From: Bretschneidera sinensis
Taxonomy: Eukaryota > Streptophyta > Magnoliopsida > Brassicales > Akaniaceae
Assembly (NCBI GenBank): GCA_023935145.1
Contig: CM043699.1
Location: forward strand, 60,714,638-60,778,637
Direction: 5' to 3'
Length of the DNA stretch: 64,000 nucleotides
Below, in pieces: positions 55,202 to 64,000 of this stretch. How positions within the stretch are numbered: the first letter of the stretch is position 1; every line of letters starts with the position of its first letter. The notes beneath the pieces are model-generated. The model was not told the DNA's origin and ran no database searches. It saw only the letters and a list, made by a program, of their open reading frames with translations. The position numbers and the translations under genes are program-made.

Positions 55202-56145
55202 TCAGCATTTCTGTCTGTTCTGAGCTGTTATGAGGTTCTCCCTTACTAGTTTGATCCTCTCAGTAGTCAAATCTATCATTTCTGGGCCATATATCTTTCT
55301 CTCTCCATCTTCTTCCCAGCATACTAGAGTTCTACAACTCCTACCATATAAAGCCTCAAAAGGTGCCATCGCAATACTAGTTTGATACTGATTATTGTAT
55401 ACAAACTCGATCAAAGGCAAATAAGATTCCTAGCTCACTGAAAAACTCAATACACTTGCTCTCAGCATATCTTCCAGTATTATGATGATTCTCTCCGTCT
55501 GCCCATCAGTTTATGGATGAAAAGCTGTACTAAACTGCAATTGCGTACCTATAGCTTCTTGGTAACCCCTCCAAAATCTAGAGGTAAATCTAGAATCTCT
55601 ATCTGATACGATACTTAAAGGTACTCCATGTAATTTTACTATCTTCACTACATACAATTCAACCAAATTTCTGGACTCTAGGTAGTTTTAATAGGAAGAA
55701 AATGTGAAGACTTAGAAAGTATATCCACTATAACCCACATAGCGTCATGTCCCTTCTAGGTATGGGGAAAACCAAAGACAAAATCCATACTCACGTTTTC
55801 ATATGGCCACTTAGTTACCAGAAGAGGTTGTAATAAACCTGCTGGATGTCTATTCTTAGACTTCACCTGTTGACAAGTCAAACATCTAGAAATATATTCT
55901 GCTACATCCTTCTTTATCCCTGACCACCAATAATTCTGTGTCAACCCTCTGTACATTTTATTATTACCTGGGTATACAAAATCATGAGGCTCCCTTAGTA
56001 TCTCCTTTCTCATCTCCACATCATTGCGAACACAAACTCTATGCCCCAATACTACCATACCATTTTCTCTAATTCTAAACTCAGCTGACTTCCCACTCAA
56101 CACTTCTCGTCTGATCTTCTCTATCCCCTCATCTCTACCCTGCAT
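55202..56145 (-). pseudogene. Element E integrase finger and core
   Basis: The HHCC finger piece (55756-56145) reads VYPGNNKMYRGLTQNYWWSGIKKDVAEYISRCLTCQQVKSKNRHPAG (Asn in place of one His ligand), then WPYENVSMDFVFGFPHT. The core at 55430-55755 is broken by stops. MPLIEFVYNNQYQTSIAMAPFEALYGRSCRTLVCWEEDGE ends it. Confidence 0.85.
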
Positions 56146-56149
56146 CTAT

Positions 56150-56990
56150 AATAAACGATCAATAATAGAATATTATATCACCATATTTGCCATCAGTACT
56201 CCTCTATCGTTGATACTCAACTGCATCTTCATTCTTCTTAATTTTATCATCAAGCTAGTATTATGACTCCCCATAATAGCTAATCTTCCTATAGCCTTTC
56301 TACTCAATGCATCAGCTACTACATTTGTCTTTCATGGATGATAATGAATTGTACAGTCATAATCACAAATCAACTCCATCCACCTACTCTGCCTCAAATT
56401 AAACTCCTTCTAGGTCGGTAAATGCGTCAAACTTTTATGATCAGTAAAAATTTCACAATTGGCTCCATGTAGATAGTGTCTCCAAATCTTCAAAGCAAAA
56501 ACTATGACAGCCAATTCTAAATCATGGGTCAGGTAATTCCTCTCATGGTTCTTTAGTTACCTAGATGCATAAGCTATAACTCTCCCATGTTGCATCAGAA
56601 CACATCCCAACCCCTGATTTGACGCATCACTATAAACCATAAATCCTTCATCACCAGAAAAAAGCACTAATACCTGGGTAGTAGTCAGTTTTTTTTCAAT
56701 AGCTGAAAACTTCTCTCACGTTCCTATGACCTAAACTTCATATCCCTTATGATCAATTTAATCAATGGTCCAGCAATCATAGAATTTTTTTGGATAAATC
56801 TCCTATAATAACCAGCCAACCCCAGAAAGCTTCTAATTTTAGTTACACTTATGGGTATTTCCCAATTTATCACTGCTTCTACTTTCTGTGGGTCAACTGC
56901 TATCCCCTATCCTGACACAACATGCCCCAAGAAAGATATTTCACTCAACCAAAACTCACACTTAGAGAACTTTGCATATAATTTTTCTCT
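56150..56990 (-). pseudogene. Element E RNase H remnant
   Basis: Minus-strand fragments [70 protein letters not shown] and DYDCTIHYHP. This is the RNase H of Ty3/gypsy, with stops and shifts. Confidence 0.75.
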
Positions 56991-56992
56991 GC

Positions 56993-57400
56993 TCAAATCT
57001 CCAACACTATCTTCAAATGTTGCATATGCTCCTCTTCATTCTTGGAATATACTGAAATATTATCAATAAACACAATCACAAATCTATCTAAGAATGGTTT
57101 AAACATCCGATTCATAAGGTCCACAAATGTTGCAGGAGCATTAGTCAACCCAAATGGCATCACCAAGAACTCATGATGGCCATAACATGTCATAAAAGCA
57201 ATCTTAGGCATGTCCCCTTCCTTTATCCTCAGTTGATGATAACCCGATCTCAGGTCTATCTTAAAAAAATCTAGCTCCCTGTAACTGCTTGAATAAATCA
57301 TCTTGGGCAAAGGATATCTATTCTTGATGGTGATCTTATTCGACTATCTATAATCAATACATAACCTCATTATCCTGTCTTTATTCTTGACAAACAACAC
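56993..57400 (-). pseudogene. Element E reverse transcriptase
   Basis: [85 protein letters not shown]. The catalytic FIDD has become FIDN, so the second active-site Asp is lost. Upstream, VLFVKNKDRIMRLCIDYR and [15 protein letters not shown] lie in another frame. Confidence 0.88.
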
Positions 57401-57477
57401 AGGGGCTCCTCAGGGTGATATACTAGGTCGGATAAACTGTTTATCTAACAACTCTTGAAGTTGAACTTTCAACTCTC

Positions 57478-58120
57478 TCAATTCAGCTGGTGCATTCTAT
57501 AGGGTGCTATGGATATGAGTGTTGATCCTGAAATCACCTTAATAGAAAAATCAATTTCCCTATTGGGAGGCAAACCAGACAACTCCTCAGGGAATATGTC
57601 AGAAAAATCTTTCACTACTAAGATTTCTTCTAACTTCCTACTTTCCTTACTAGAATCCACCACATATGCAAAATAGCCCTCATAACCCTTCTTCAACCAT
57701 TTACTAGCAGTTAAGGTAGAAATAAGACAATTAGCAAGTATCTTACGTTCTCTCTGAAAATTAAACTCCTCATGTCCGGGTATCTTGAGCACCACATTTT
57801 TCCTAAAACAATCTACCCAAGCATGATATGCAGATAACCAATTCATCCCCAGAATTAAATCAAAACCTATCATATCTAAAGGAAATAAATCAACTTCAAA
57901 TTCTCTATCAGCAATATTAATCACACAACCTCGATAGATTGTCCTGATAATAACCTTATCTCCAGTAGGAACCTCAACAATAATTGTATACATCAAAGGA
58001 CTAGCACTAACATCAATAGATCATATAAATACTAGACACAAAAGAATGGGTTGCACCAGGATCAACCAATAATCTAGCAGGCCTACCAAGGATAGATATC
58101 ATACCCATAACAACATCAGG
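57478..58120 (-). pseudogene. Element E protease and linker to RT
   Basis: 172 open codons (57478-57996) read VEVPTGDKVIIRTIYRGCVINIADREFEVDLFPLDMIGFDLILGMNWLSAYHAWVDCFRKNVVLKIPG...ILVVKDFSDIFPEELSGLPPNREIDFSI, the C-terminal protease and RT linker. The active-site part (GRPARLLVDPGATHSF) lies upstream at about 58040-58100 in a shifted frame. Confidence 0.85.
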
Positions 58121-58222
58121 AGTGGCTTGTACATCTTATTGGGTCAATGCATCGATTATACTATCTCTAGACTGAAACTGGCTGCCACCTCTTCGCTCAG
58201 CTACTGATCCTCGACCTTTGCC

Positions 58223-58417
58223 TCACACACTCCCTAATCCATCAACTCTCTCCACCGATCTTTTCCCAATACTTCTAATGCCTACGTCAATAGATTTCCC
58301 CGCTAGACAATCTATAACAACATGTCCTCCCCCACCACATATAAATCGTATATGTGTAGGGCAAATCCGAGATAAATGCCCAGTCTGATTACATCTAAAG
58401 TAAGCCCTTGCCACTCG
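58223..58417 (-). pseudogene. Element E gag nucleocapsid knuckle
   Basis: DRVARAYFRCNQTGHLSRICP, with Tyr in place of the first Cys of the CCHC knuckle (FRCNQTGHLSRIC otherwise fits), followed by a second ICGGGGHVVIDC element. It is cut on its 5' side by B. Across one copy of the ATCAT duplication the frame joins with gag at 63423. Confidence 0.8.
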
Positions 58418-58422
58418 ATCAT
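58418..58422. repeat. Left target-site duplication of element B (ATCAT)
   Basis: Repeated at 63418-63422; two further bases also match (GTATGAT on the minus strand on both sides). Confidence 0.8.
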
Positions 58423-60044
58423 ACAACCCCCAACTAGCTTATTGTTAGTCCCTAGCAATTCAAGCGAAATTAAGAGATGAATTCTATGGTAGGAATCAAA
58501 GTAAATGAAAAGTAATATTAGTGTTAACCAAGAGTAATTCATATTTTGTCTCAAAAATTGCACATACCACACGGCACAAAGAATCATTAGATTTCACCCA
58601 AATCCAAAAGTAATTCAAACATCAATCTTAAAATCGTTATTGACTCTTAACATCAATCTTACCACAATCCATTAATCCAAACATTCGGATGATTTTATGC
58701 ATAACATTCATGAATACAAATCTTGGTCTCTAAAAACATAATAAATAGCGTGACGTTAATCACAAAAACAAGCTCCATATGCTTACATTTCAAACCACTC
58801 TCCACTATTGTAGAAAAGCACACTACATTGGATCAAAAGGTCTTTAATAAGCTTGTAACGTTAGGCTAAGGTAAAGACTAAGGAAGAATGGGAAAGATTC
58901 ACAAGTAAAAGAACTCAATCTCTTAGCTTTAAACACAATCACTTTAAGCACTTGATAACCTTTACTTCCACACCCAACTCTTTCAACCATTTTTCGAGCA
59001 TTTCTTTCAACAAATCACCATTTTTTTTCTTTTCTTTTTCTTTCTTTCTTTGCCATAATTCATTTTTTTTTATTTTGGCACATAACTATTCAGCTTCTTT
59101 TTCATCATTTTTTTTCTTATCTTTTCCACAACCCCTAACTTATCTCCTTTAATGTACTTGGGTTGTGGTAGTAATATTTTTTTATATTTCCACCCTTACT
59201 CCTTTTAAGTGCTTCTTACAACATGTGTATAGCTAAGTTCTTTTAAGAGAGAGGTAAGGATAAAATATTCTCTTTAAGCTCATAAGGGTGAGTGAATGGG
59301 TTTTTGAAAGAAACCAGGCTCAACTTCTTTTTCAAGAAAAAAGCTCAAATAGGTGACTAGTGATATATATCGCAAGGGTAGGTTTGAAAGGCTCAACCGG
59401 TTCAAAGATGGCCTATCTCATATCCTAAGTAATGTGCATTCTAGGAATTCGCCTCAAGTGGTTATCAAGTAAGTTCTAGAGCTTGTCGAGACCGTAAAAA
59501 TATTCACAAAATAATCACACATAAAACTTTTCTAAATGTTTTCAATTAATCATCCAATCTTACCACAAACTAGAGTCTCTAACCAAATCAAGATTGATAC
59601 TTAAATTAATTTCAAACCAAAGCAAGATTTAACTACTTCTAAATGCTATATGCTATCTCAATTAAGCTCACATCATTGACATGTGAATTACATCAAAGGC
59701 AACCACAAAGCATGCTTTAAAACAAAAAGAAAGGGAAACAGACACCAAGCAGTTCAATGGAAAAAGAAAAAAATGTATGGAAATAAAGAATATGGAAACA
59801 AAGAGATGCGTTTCCTCCACCCCCAAATTAAAAATTGCATTGACCTCAATGCAAAAGAAAGAGTAAAGGAAACTCCCATTGTAGCTAAAGGTGCACAGAA
59901 GCTGAAAATTGTGCTCCACCATTTGAACTGCCTCGTTTATTTGTCCCTAAATAATAAATACAAAAGTAAAAACTTGGAAAACAATAAGATAATAATAATA
60001 AAAGAAATATGAAAAACAATAAAAATAAAAGGATACGTTGTGGG
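58423..60044 (-). other. Element B 3' non-coding region
   Basis: Homologous to A from about 13020 onward: the CATTGACCTCAATG palindrome (59838-59851) and CCTCCACCCCCAAATT tract (59815-59830) correspond to 13105-13143 in A. Low-complexity T/A tracts fill 58980-59160. Small open frames here (66 to 109 codons) are not credible genes. Confidence 0.75.
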
Positions 60045-60803
60045 CTACCTCCCACGAGCGCTAAGTTTTACGTCTTTAGCCAGATGCTCTTCTTCCCTCC
60101 TCAAAAAGCATAGGTTGAATGCATCAGTCGCTGCTGCACTGCCAAATTCAGTGCCTCTATGCTTTTGGGGGGCCTCAAGGATGTCATCAGCAACATCCGC
60201 AAATGCTGGCTCGATATATGCTTTGGTGAAGCCATGGGTGAAGGTGGACTCTAATGGATTAAGGTGCTGAACCTTTTCCATGAACGAGTCCGTCATGTAT
60301 GCTTGTGCTTGATGGCTTTCAACCACATCCTCTGATTTTTTCATTGTTAGGATGTGTACTGGCTTACCACCTAGTGTCTCAATGGCATTCACCTCCTCCA
60401 AATTCTTTTGTGCTAGGTGTTGACCATGGGATGTGGACTGAGCTTGAGCAGGGAACTTACCTCGCTCAGTCACACTCAAGTAGCTTATCAACTTGGACAC
60501 TTGGCTCTTTATTTCTTTAAGTTCTTCAACAACTTGCACAGCTAACGATTCAAGTCTTTTATTAGTCTTACCCTGTGCCTCAATAAAAGCATGCAAAGTG
60601 TCTTCTAAAGAACTCCTAGAAGACACAGGTGCATGATATGGTTCAAGATATGGTGCAGGGGGTTGTGCAAGCTGTTGGTTTTCAGACTTCCAGCTGAAGG
60701 TGGGGTTATCACGCCATCTCGGCTTATAGGTATGAGAGAGGGGTGTAAAAGGCTTCTTGTACATGCCTAAGGCATTACACTGTTCCTTATACATCCCTCG
60801 CAT
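60045..60803 (-). pseudogene. Element B gag, C-terminal part with unusual tail
   Basis: 252 open codons: MRGMYKEQCNALGMYKKPFTPLSHTYKPRWRDNPTFSW and VERGKFPAQAQS-like regions align with A gag after the knuckle (SVTERGKFPAQAQSTSHGQHLAQKN). About 110 residues from the end the similarity to A stops, and a tail follows (AYMTDSFMEKVQHLNPLESTFTHGF, ADDILEAPQKHRGTEFGSAAATDAFNL, EEEHLAKDVKLSARGR) with no counterpart in A gag. It may be a remnant of another ORF joined by the pol deletion. Confidence 0.8.
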
Positions 60804-60824
60804 CTCAGCAAATGTGGGACACTC

Positions 60825-61843
60825 TTAGGCGAGATGATCTACCCCGCCACACACAAAACATGGTTCAAAAGATTTTGCATGATTAATCACGTGTGTTGGC
60901 TTTAAGCTCTTAGTCTTTAACTCATTTATCTCCCTAGTGAGCATCTCGACCTTGGCTCTAAGGTTATCCTCTTCCCTAAGATGGTAAATTTCACCACCAT
61001 TTGGGTGCCCTATAGGTCGTGACCTATTTGTGCTTTCAGTAGCACTAGGTCCAGTCCAAGTGTGAGCTTTTTCAGCAAGCTCATTGAGGTACTCTATGGC
61101 CTCATCAGGATCTTTCTCTAAAAACCCACCATTACACATCATCTCTACGAATTGGCGCTCTCTATAGGTAAGTTCCTCATAGAAATAGCTCACTAAGCGC
61201 CAACTCTCATACCCATGGTGAGGACACATACTTAATAACTCCTTAAATCTCTCCCAAGACTGATATAAAGTCTCACTATCCTTTTGTGCAAAGGTGGAGA
61301 TTTGCCTTTTCAAAGTGTTGGTCTTATGTTGGGGAAAGTATTTGTTAAAGAAAGCCCGAGTCATCTCAGTCCACGACCCAATAGATCGTGGTCTAAGTGA
61401 ATATAGCCAGCTCTTGGCTCTATCCTTCAAAGCGAAAGGAAAGAGCTTAAGTTTCATAATGTCATGAGTTTCATTTTGACTATGAAAAGTCGCAACTACT
61501 TCCTCAAACTCTCTAATGTGCACATGTTGGTTTTCGTTATCCAAGCCATGGAATATAGGGAATAATTGAATCATCCATGGTTTAAGATCTTGATGGCGAG
61601 TATTGGCTGAAAACATGATGCATGATGGTATGGTTGTGCGTGTAGGGTGGAGGTAATCCTGAAGTGTCCTAGCAACATTCTCATTATGGTTATCGGCCAT
61701 GTTAACAAAATCCTCTAGATTCTCACTTGAGTTTTCTCTATGGGTTGATCTAGGCGAGGTTTCACTATCAGACTCGGAAGAAGAGGGTAATTCTAGCTCA
61801 GGTCCTCTAATGAATCTACCTCGCAGATCTCTTGTCTAAGCAT
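60825..61843 (-). pseudogene. Element B gag, N-terminal part and knuckle
   Basis: The ATG at 61843 matches the A gag start (MLR), but a one-base deletion shifts the frame soon after. The main frame (61700-60825) is MADNHNENVARTLQDYLHPTRTTIPSCIMF...CFVCGGVDHLA and ends at TAA (60827-60825), at a codon that is Gln (CAA) in the A knuckle. It is about 80-85% similar to A gag over 290 residues. Confidence 0.88.
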
Positions 61844-61951
61844 GCACCAAATGAATCAGAGAGGAAATAGAATAAATAAAACAAGAAATTTTTTTTTTTT
61901 TTTTTACCGTCACACTCAAAGTTGACAAGCTTCCTTGTACTTAAGCGCGTT

Positions 61952-61969
61952 TCCCCGGCAACGGCGCCA
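61952..61969 (-). other. Primer-binding site of element B (tRNA-Asp type)
   Basis: Identical to that of A (TGGCGCCGTTGCCGGGGA on the minus strand), five bases inside the LTR end. Confidence 0.9.
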
Positions 61970-61974
61970 AAATT

Positions 61975-63417
61975 TGATTACGCTCAAAACATAACGCGGT
62001 TATTGTAGTATAGTTTTGGGGTGTCGATTCCACAGGGAAACAAGTTAAGTACAACAGAAGGTGTAAACCTCAACACAAACGATAAAAGATTAAAAGAATC
62101 TGAGTTGTTTGAGAAAAAGGGCAATTGTGTAAATAAGTTTAAAATAAAAATGACAAGGTTCCGAAAATCCTCCCTAGGTTCGTTGCTCTAATCCTAACTT
62201 GATTCAGTTGTTTTTATCTCGATTGCAAGTTTCACATCCCAAACAGACAATCGAAAAATATTTAATTAAAGCGCATTTATAAATCCTAATGTAATTGTTA
62301 TGAAATCTTCTTTACTTTCAAGCACACATGACCTAACTTATAAATTATCAAGAGACGACGATATATCTAAACGACGATACTGCAGCAATGGACAAATCTA
62401 TAAAAGAGATCTACCGGACTCAATCACACCCAAACAGGTACACATAAGAAAAGCCTGACTGAACTTATATGGAAAAAAAGCATGCAACCACCGGAGTTAT
62501 AATAAATCTACTAATTAAATTAAATAATAAAGCATAACAATATTTAATGAAAATAATTCCAACTACAACCGAATCAAATAAAGGAAAAATAAGAACAACT
62601 ATACCTAGGGATTCATCCCTTCGCCTTACTTGGAGACTAGTCGGTCATGGGGCTCATGCGTCCTCGAGTTGCCTCCGGCCTCCCGATGATCATCTCTCCC
62701 GACCTTCAAACCTTAAACTTCGGGTTCCTCCTAAAGGCCCTCTGGATTGCTCCTAAAGGCCCTCTGGATTCATCCCCGATTCCTTTTCAAAGCTAAAGTG
62801 GAGTGGGTCTTATATAGGCAAATACCAAGAGTGTAATGTGTTTTCCATCCGATGTGGGATGTGGGATATAGAAATGTGTTTTCCAACCAATGTGAGATGT
62901 GGGATTTAAGCCCAAAATCACGCTGAAATCCCGCACAGCCTGACCTTTGTCTACTAAAACTGCCATAACTTTCTCTAGAAAAATCTTTTTGATGAACTGT
63001 AAAATTCTCCAGAAAATAGACTTCCGGATCTTTCTAAGAATATATGGTTCATCTCCTGGTTGTTCTTGTATCAATACAGTTTAATTTTCAAACATGATTG
63101 ATCTGTACGGGTAATTCTCGCAATTTAGTGAAACTCTTTTCCAATGCGGGCAGCAGCTGTTGCTCTTTTAAGCCCTCCATCTTGTCTTTGCGGAAGTATT
63201 CTTTCACTCCAGTATGCCTTGAGGCTTTGTGCTTCAAGCAATGATAACTTTTCCTCCTCTTTTGAGCTTAAAGTACCTGAAAATGCACCGAAGTAGATCA
63301 ATGATCCAAGAATGATACTTTAGAGTTGTTAACATATAAAAGTGCAATTAAAACCTAGATCAACCCTAAAATGCTAACAATTAAGTATTGATAAGAGGCA
63401 TTTTATGACTCTCATCA
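61975..63417 (-). repeat. Element B 5' LTR (1443 bp)
   Basis: Minus-strand start TGATGAGAGTCATAAAATGC and end GCGTAATCA as in A and C, but the middle is strongly diverged. It has short tandem units (GGCCCTCTGGATTGCTCCTAAA at about 62735-62770; TCCAACCAATGTGAGATGTGGGAT at about 62845-62900). Blocks at the ends and 62952-63038 are conserved. Confidence 0.88.
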
Positions 63418-63422
63418 ATCAT
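63418..63422. repeat. Right target-site duplication of element B (ATCAT)
   Basis: Matches 58418-58422. Element E gag continues beyond. Confidence 0.8.
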
Positions 63423-64000
63423 ACATCAGATTACCACTTCCCCCTAGTGGCATACTTACTCCTCTACCATAACTCTCAATTCTCATTGCTTGTTTCTCAA
63501 ATCTAAGGATCCCACCGGTATTACTCTTAGCTACAAAAGCAACATATCATGCTTGCTTTTGACTCTGTACTACAATTCCTTGTAATAAGGAACACCCTCT
63601 CTAGGTTGGTCTCCCACCCTATACACCCATACTACTACGACCTCTAGGTCCCTCAAATCTAGACCTTTTTAGCGAATCCGTCCTACCTCTAAACTCCATC
63701 AAATCTTTCTCAATCTGAAATGCTTTATCCACCAGTACAGCATAATTCCCTATACCCATATAAGAGAGTTTAGTTCAAATATCATAGTGTAATTCGTCTA
63801 AAAATCTCTTACATTTTCTCTCCTCCGTATTCACTAATTCAGGTGGAAACCTTGACAAGGCTATGAATCTACTATATAATCAGCCTCTGATAAACTTCCT
63901 TGTCTTAGATGAATAAAATCTCTCTCTTCTTGTGCCCGAAAGGTATTTGGGAAATACTTCACAAAGAACTCATCCTTAAACTTACTCTAAGTTAAGATTG
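63423..64000 (-). pseudogene. Element E gag, N-terminal/central part
   Basis: Minus-strand fragments FKDEFFVKYFPNTFRAQEERDFIHLRQGSLSEADYIV and RRENVRDF..LHYDIxxKLSYMG carry the Tekay gag core. Many stops. The element runs past the window end. Confidence 0.78.

Larger units (their letters stand above)
58423..63417 (-). mobile_element. Element B: pol-less Athila derivative without a 3' LTR
   Basis: 4995 bp: 5' LTR (63417-61975), tRNA-Asp primer site (61969-61952), gag (61843-60045 with a shift and a stop) and 1.6 kb of 3' non-coding DNA homologous to that of A, ending at the G-rich polypurine tract ...GGGGGTTGT (58423) right before the ATCAT duplication. Protease, RT, RNase H and integrase are missing, so it depended on another element such as A. 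The 3' LTR is absent apart from at most one base. Confidence 0.88.
52798..64000 (-). mobile_element. Element E: Tekay-like Ty3/gypsy element, incomplete at the window end, carrying element B
   Basis: 3' LTR (52798-54705), polypurine-like AAGGTGGGTAGAAT, integrase, RNase H, RT, protease and gag on the minus strand, with gag split by B (58423-63417) and continuing past 64000. Sequence and layout match element D, but E retains longer frames. The 5' LTR is beyond the window, so its duplication cannot be checked. Confidence 0.88.

Overview
This is plant nuclear DNA, most likely from a woody eudicot. It is dominated by nested LTR retrotransposons of plant-specific lineages (Athila, Tat and Tekay Ty3/gypsy; TORK- or Sirevirus-like Ty1/copia), with DNA transposons (hAT, Tourist-like, MULE) and one spliced host gene. 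The species cannot be identified from the sequence.

Layout, left to right. (1) 1 to about 15,560: a decayed Tat-lineage gypsy element (G, minus strand), split by a young Athila element (A, 5310-14617, plus strand) flanked by the duplication GGGAC. A has a full 1590-bp 5' LTR, a tRNA-Asp primer site and almost intact gag-pol, but only 83 bp of 3' LTR. (2) 15649-16270: a 622-bp hAT-type non-autonomous element with an 8-bp target duplication. (3) 17390-29174, minus strand: the only host gene, a seven-exon Qa-SNARE syntaxin of the SYP2 family (SYP21/PEP12-like). Its CDS assembles cleanly to 276 codons. Its 7-kb intron 1 holds a 5'-truncated Tat element (H, plus strand) with a 48-bp tandem array, and intron 3 holds a 121-bp Tourist-like MITE next to the exon 3 donor. 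(4) About 29300-31400: AT-rich intergenic DNA with a 412-bp tandem duplication and a long-TIR MITE. (5) 31401-50845: a decayed MULE transposase gene (minus strand) split by a 16.1-kb Tekay-like gypsy element (D, 33900-50034, duplication AAAGC). D is itself split by a copia element (F, 37941-45927, minus strand, duplication AGTTT), and F by a solo Athila LTR (C, 39863-41510, duplication ATACA). This is a four-level nest. (6) 50846-52797: copia (Sirevirus-like) remnants. (7) 52798-64000: a second Tekay-like element (E, minus strand, running off the window), split in gag by a pol-less Athila derivative (B, 58423-63417, minus strand, duplication ATCAT).

The most unusual signal is shared by the two Athila-type elements with an internal region. 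A keeps 83 bp of 3' LTR and B essentially none, yet each ends directly at its target-site duplication. This is not what ordinary truncation gives, and it could record integration of cDNA with an incomplete plus-strand end. Other points of interest are a palindromic U3 module shared by unrelated Athila and copia LTRs, the hairpin-forming 48-bp array in H, and a copia LTR bounded by a polypurine tract on one side and a primer site on the other. I saw no complete new gene system. The host gene is the only locus likely to serve the cell.
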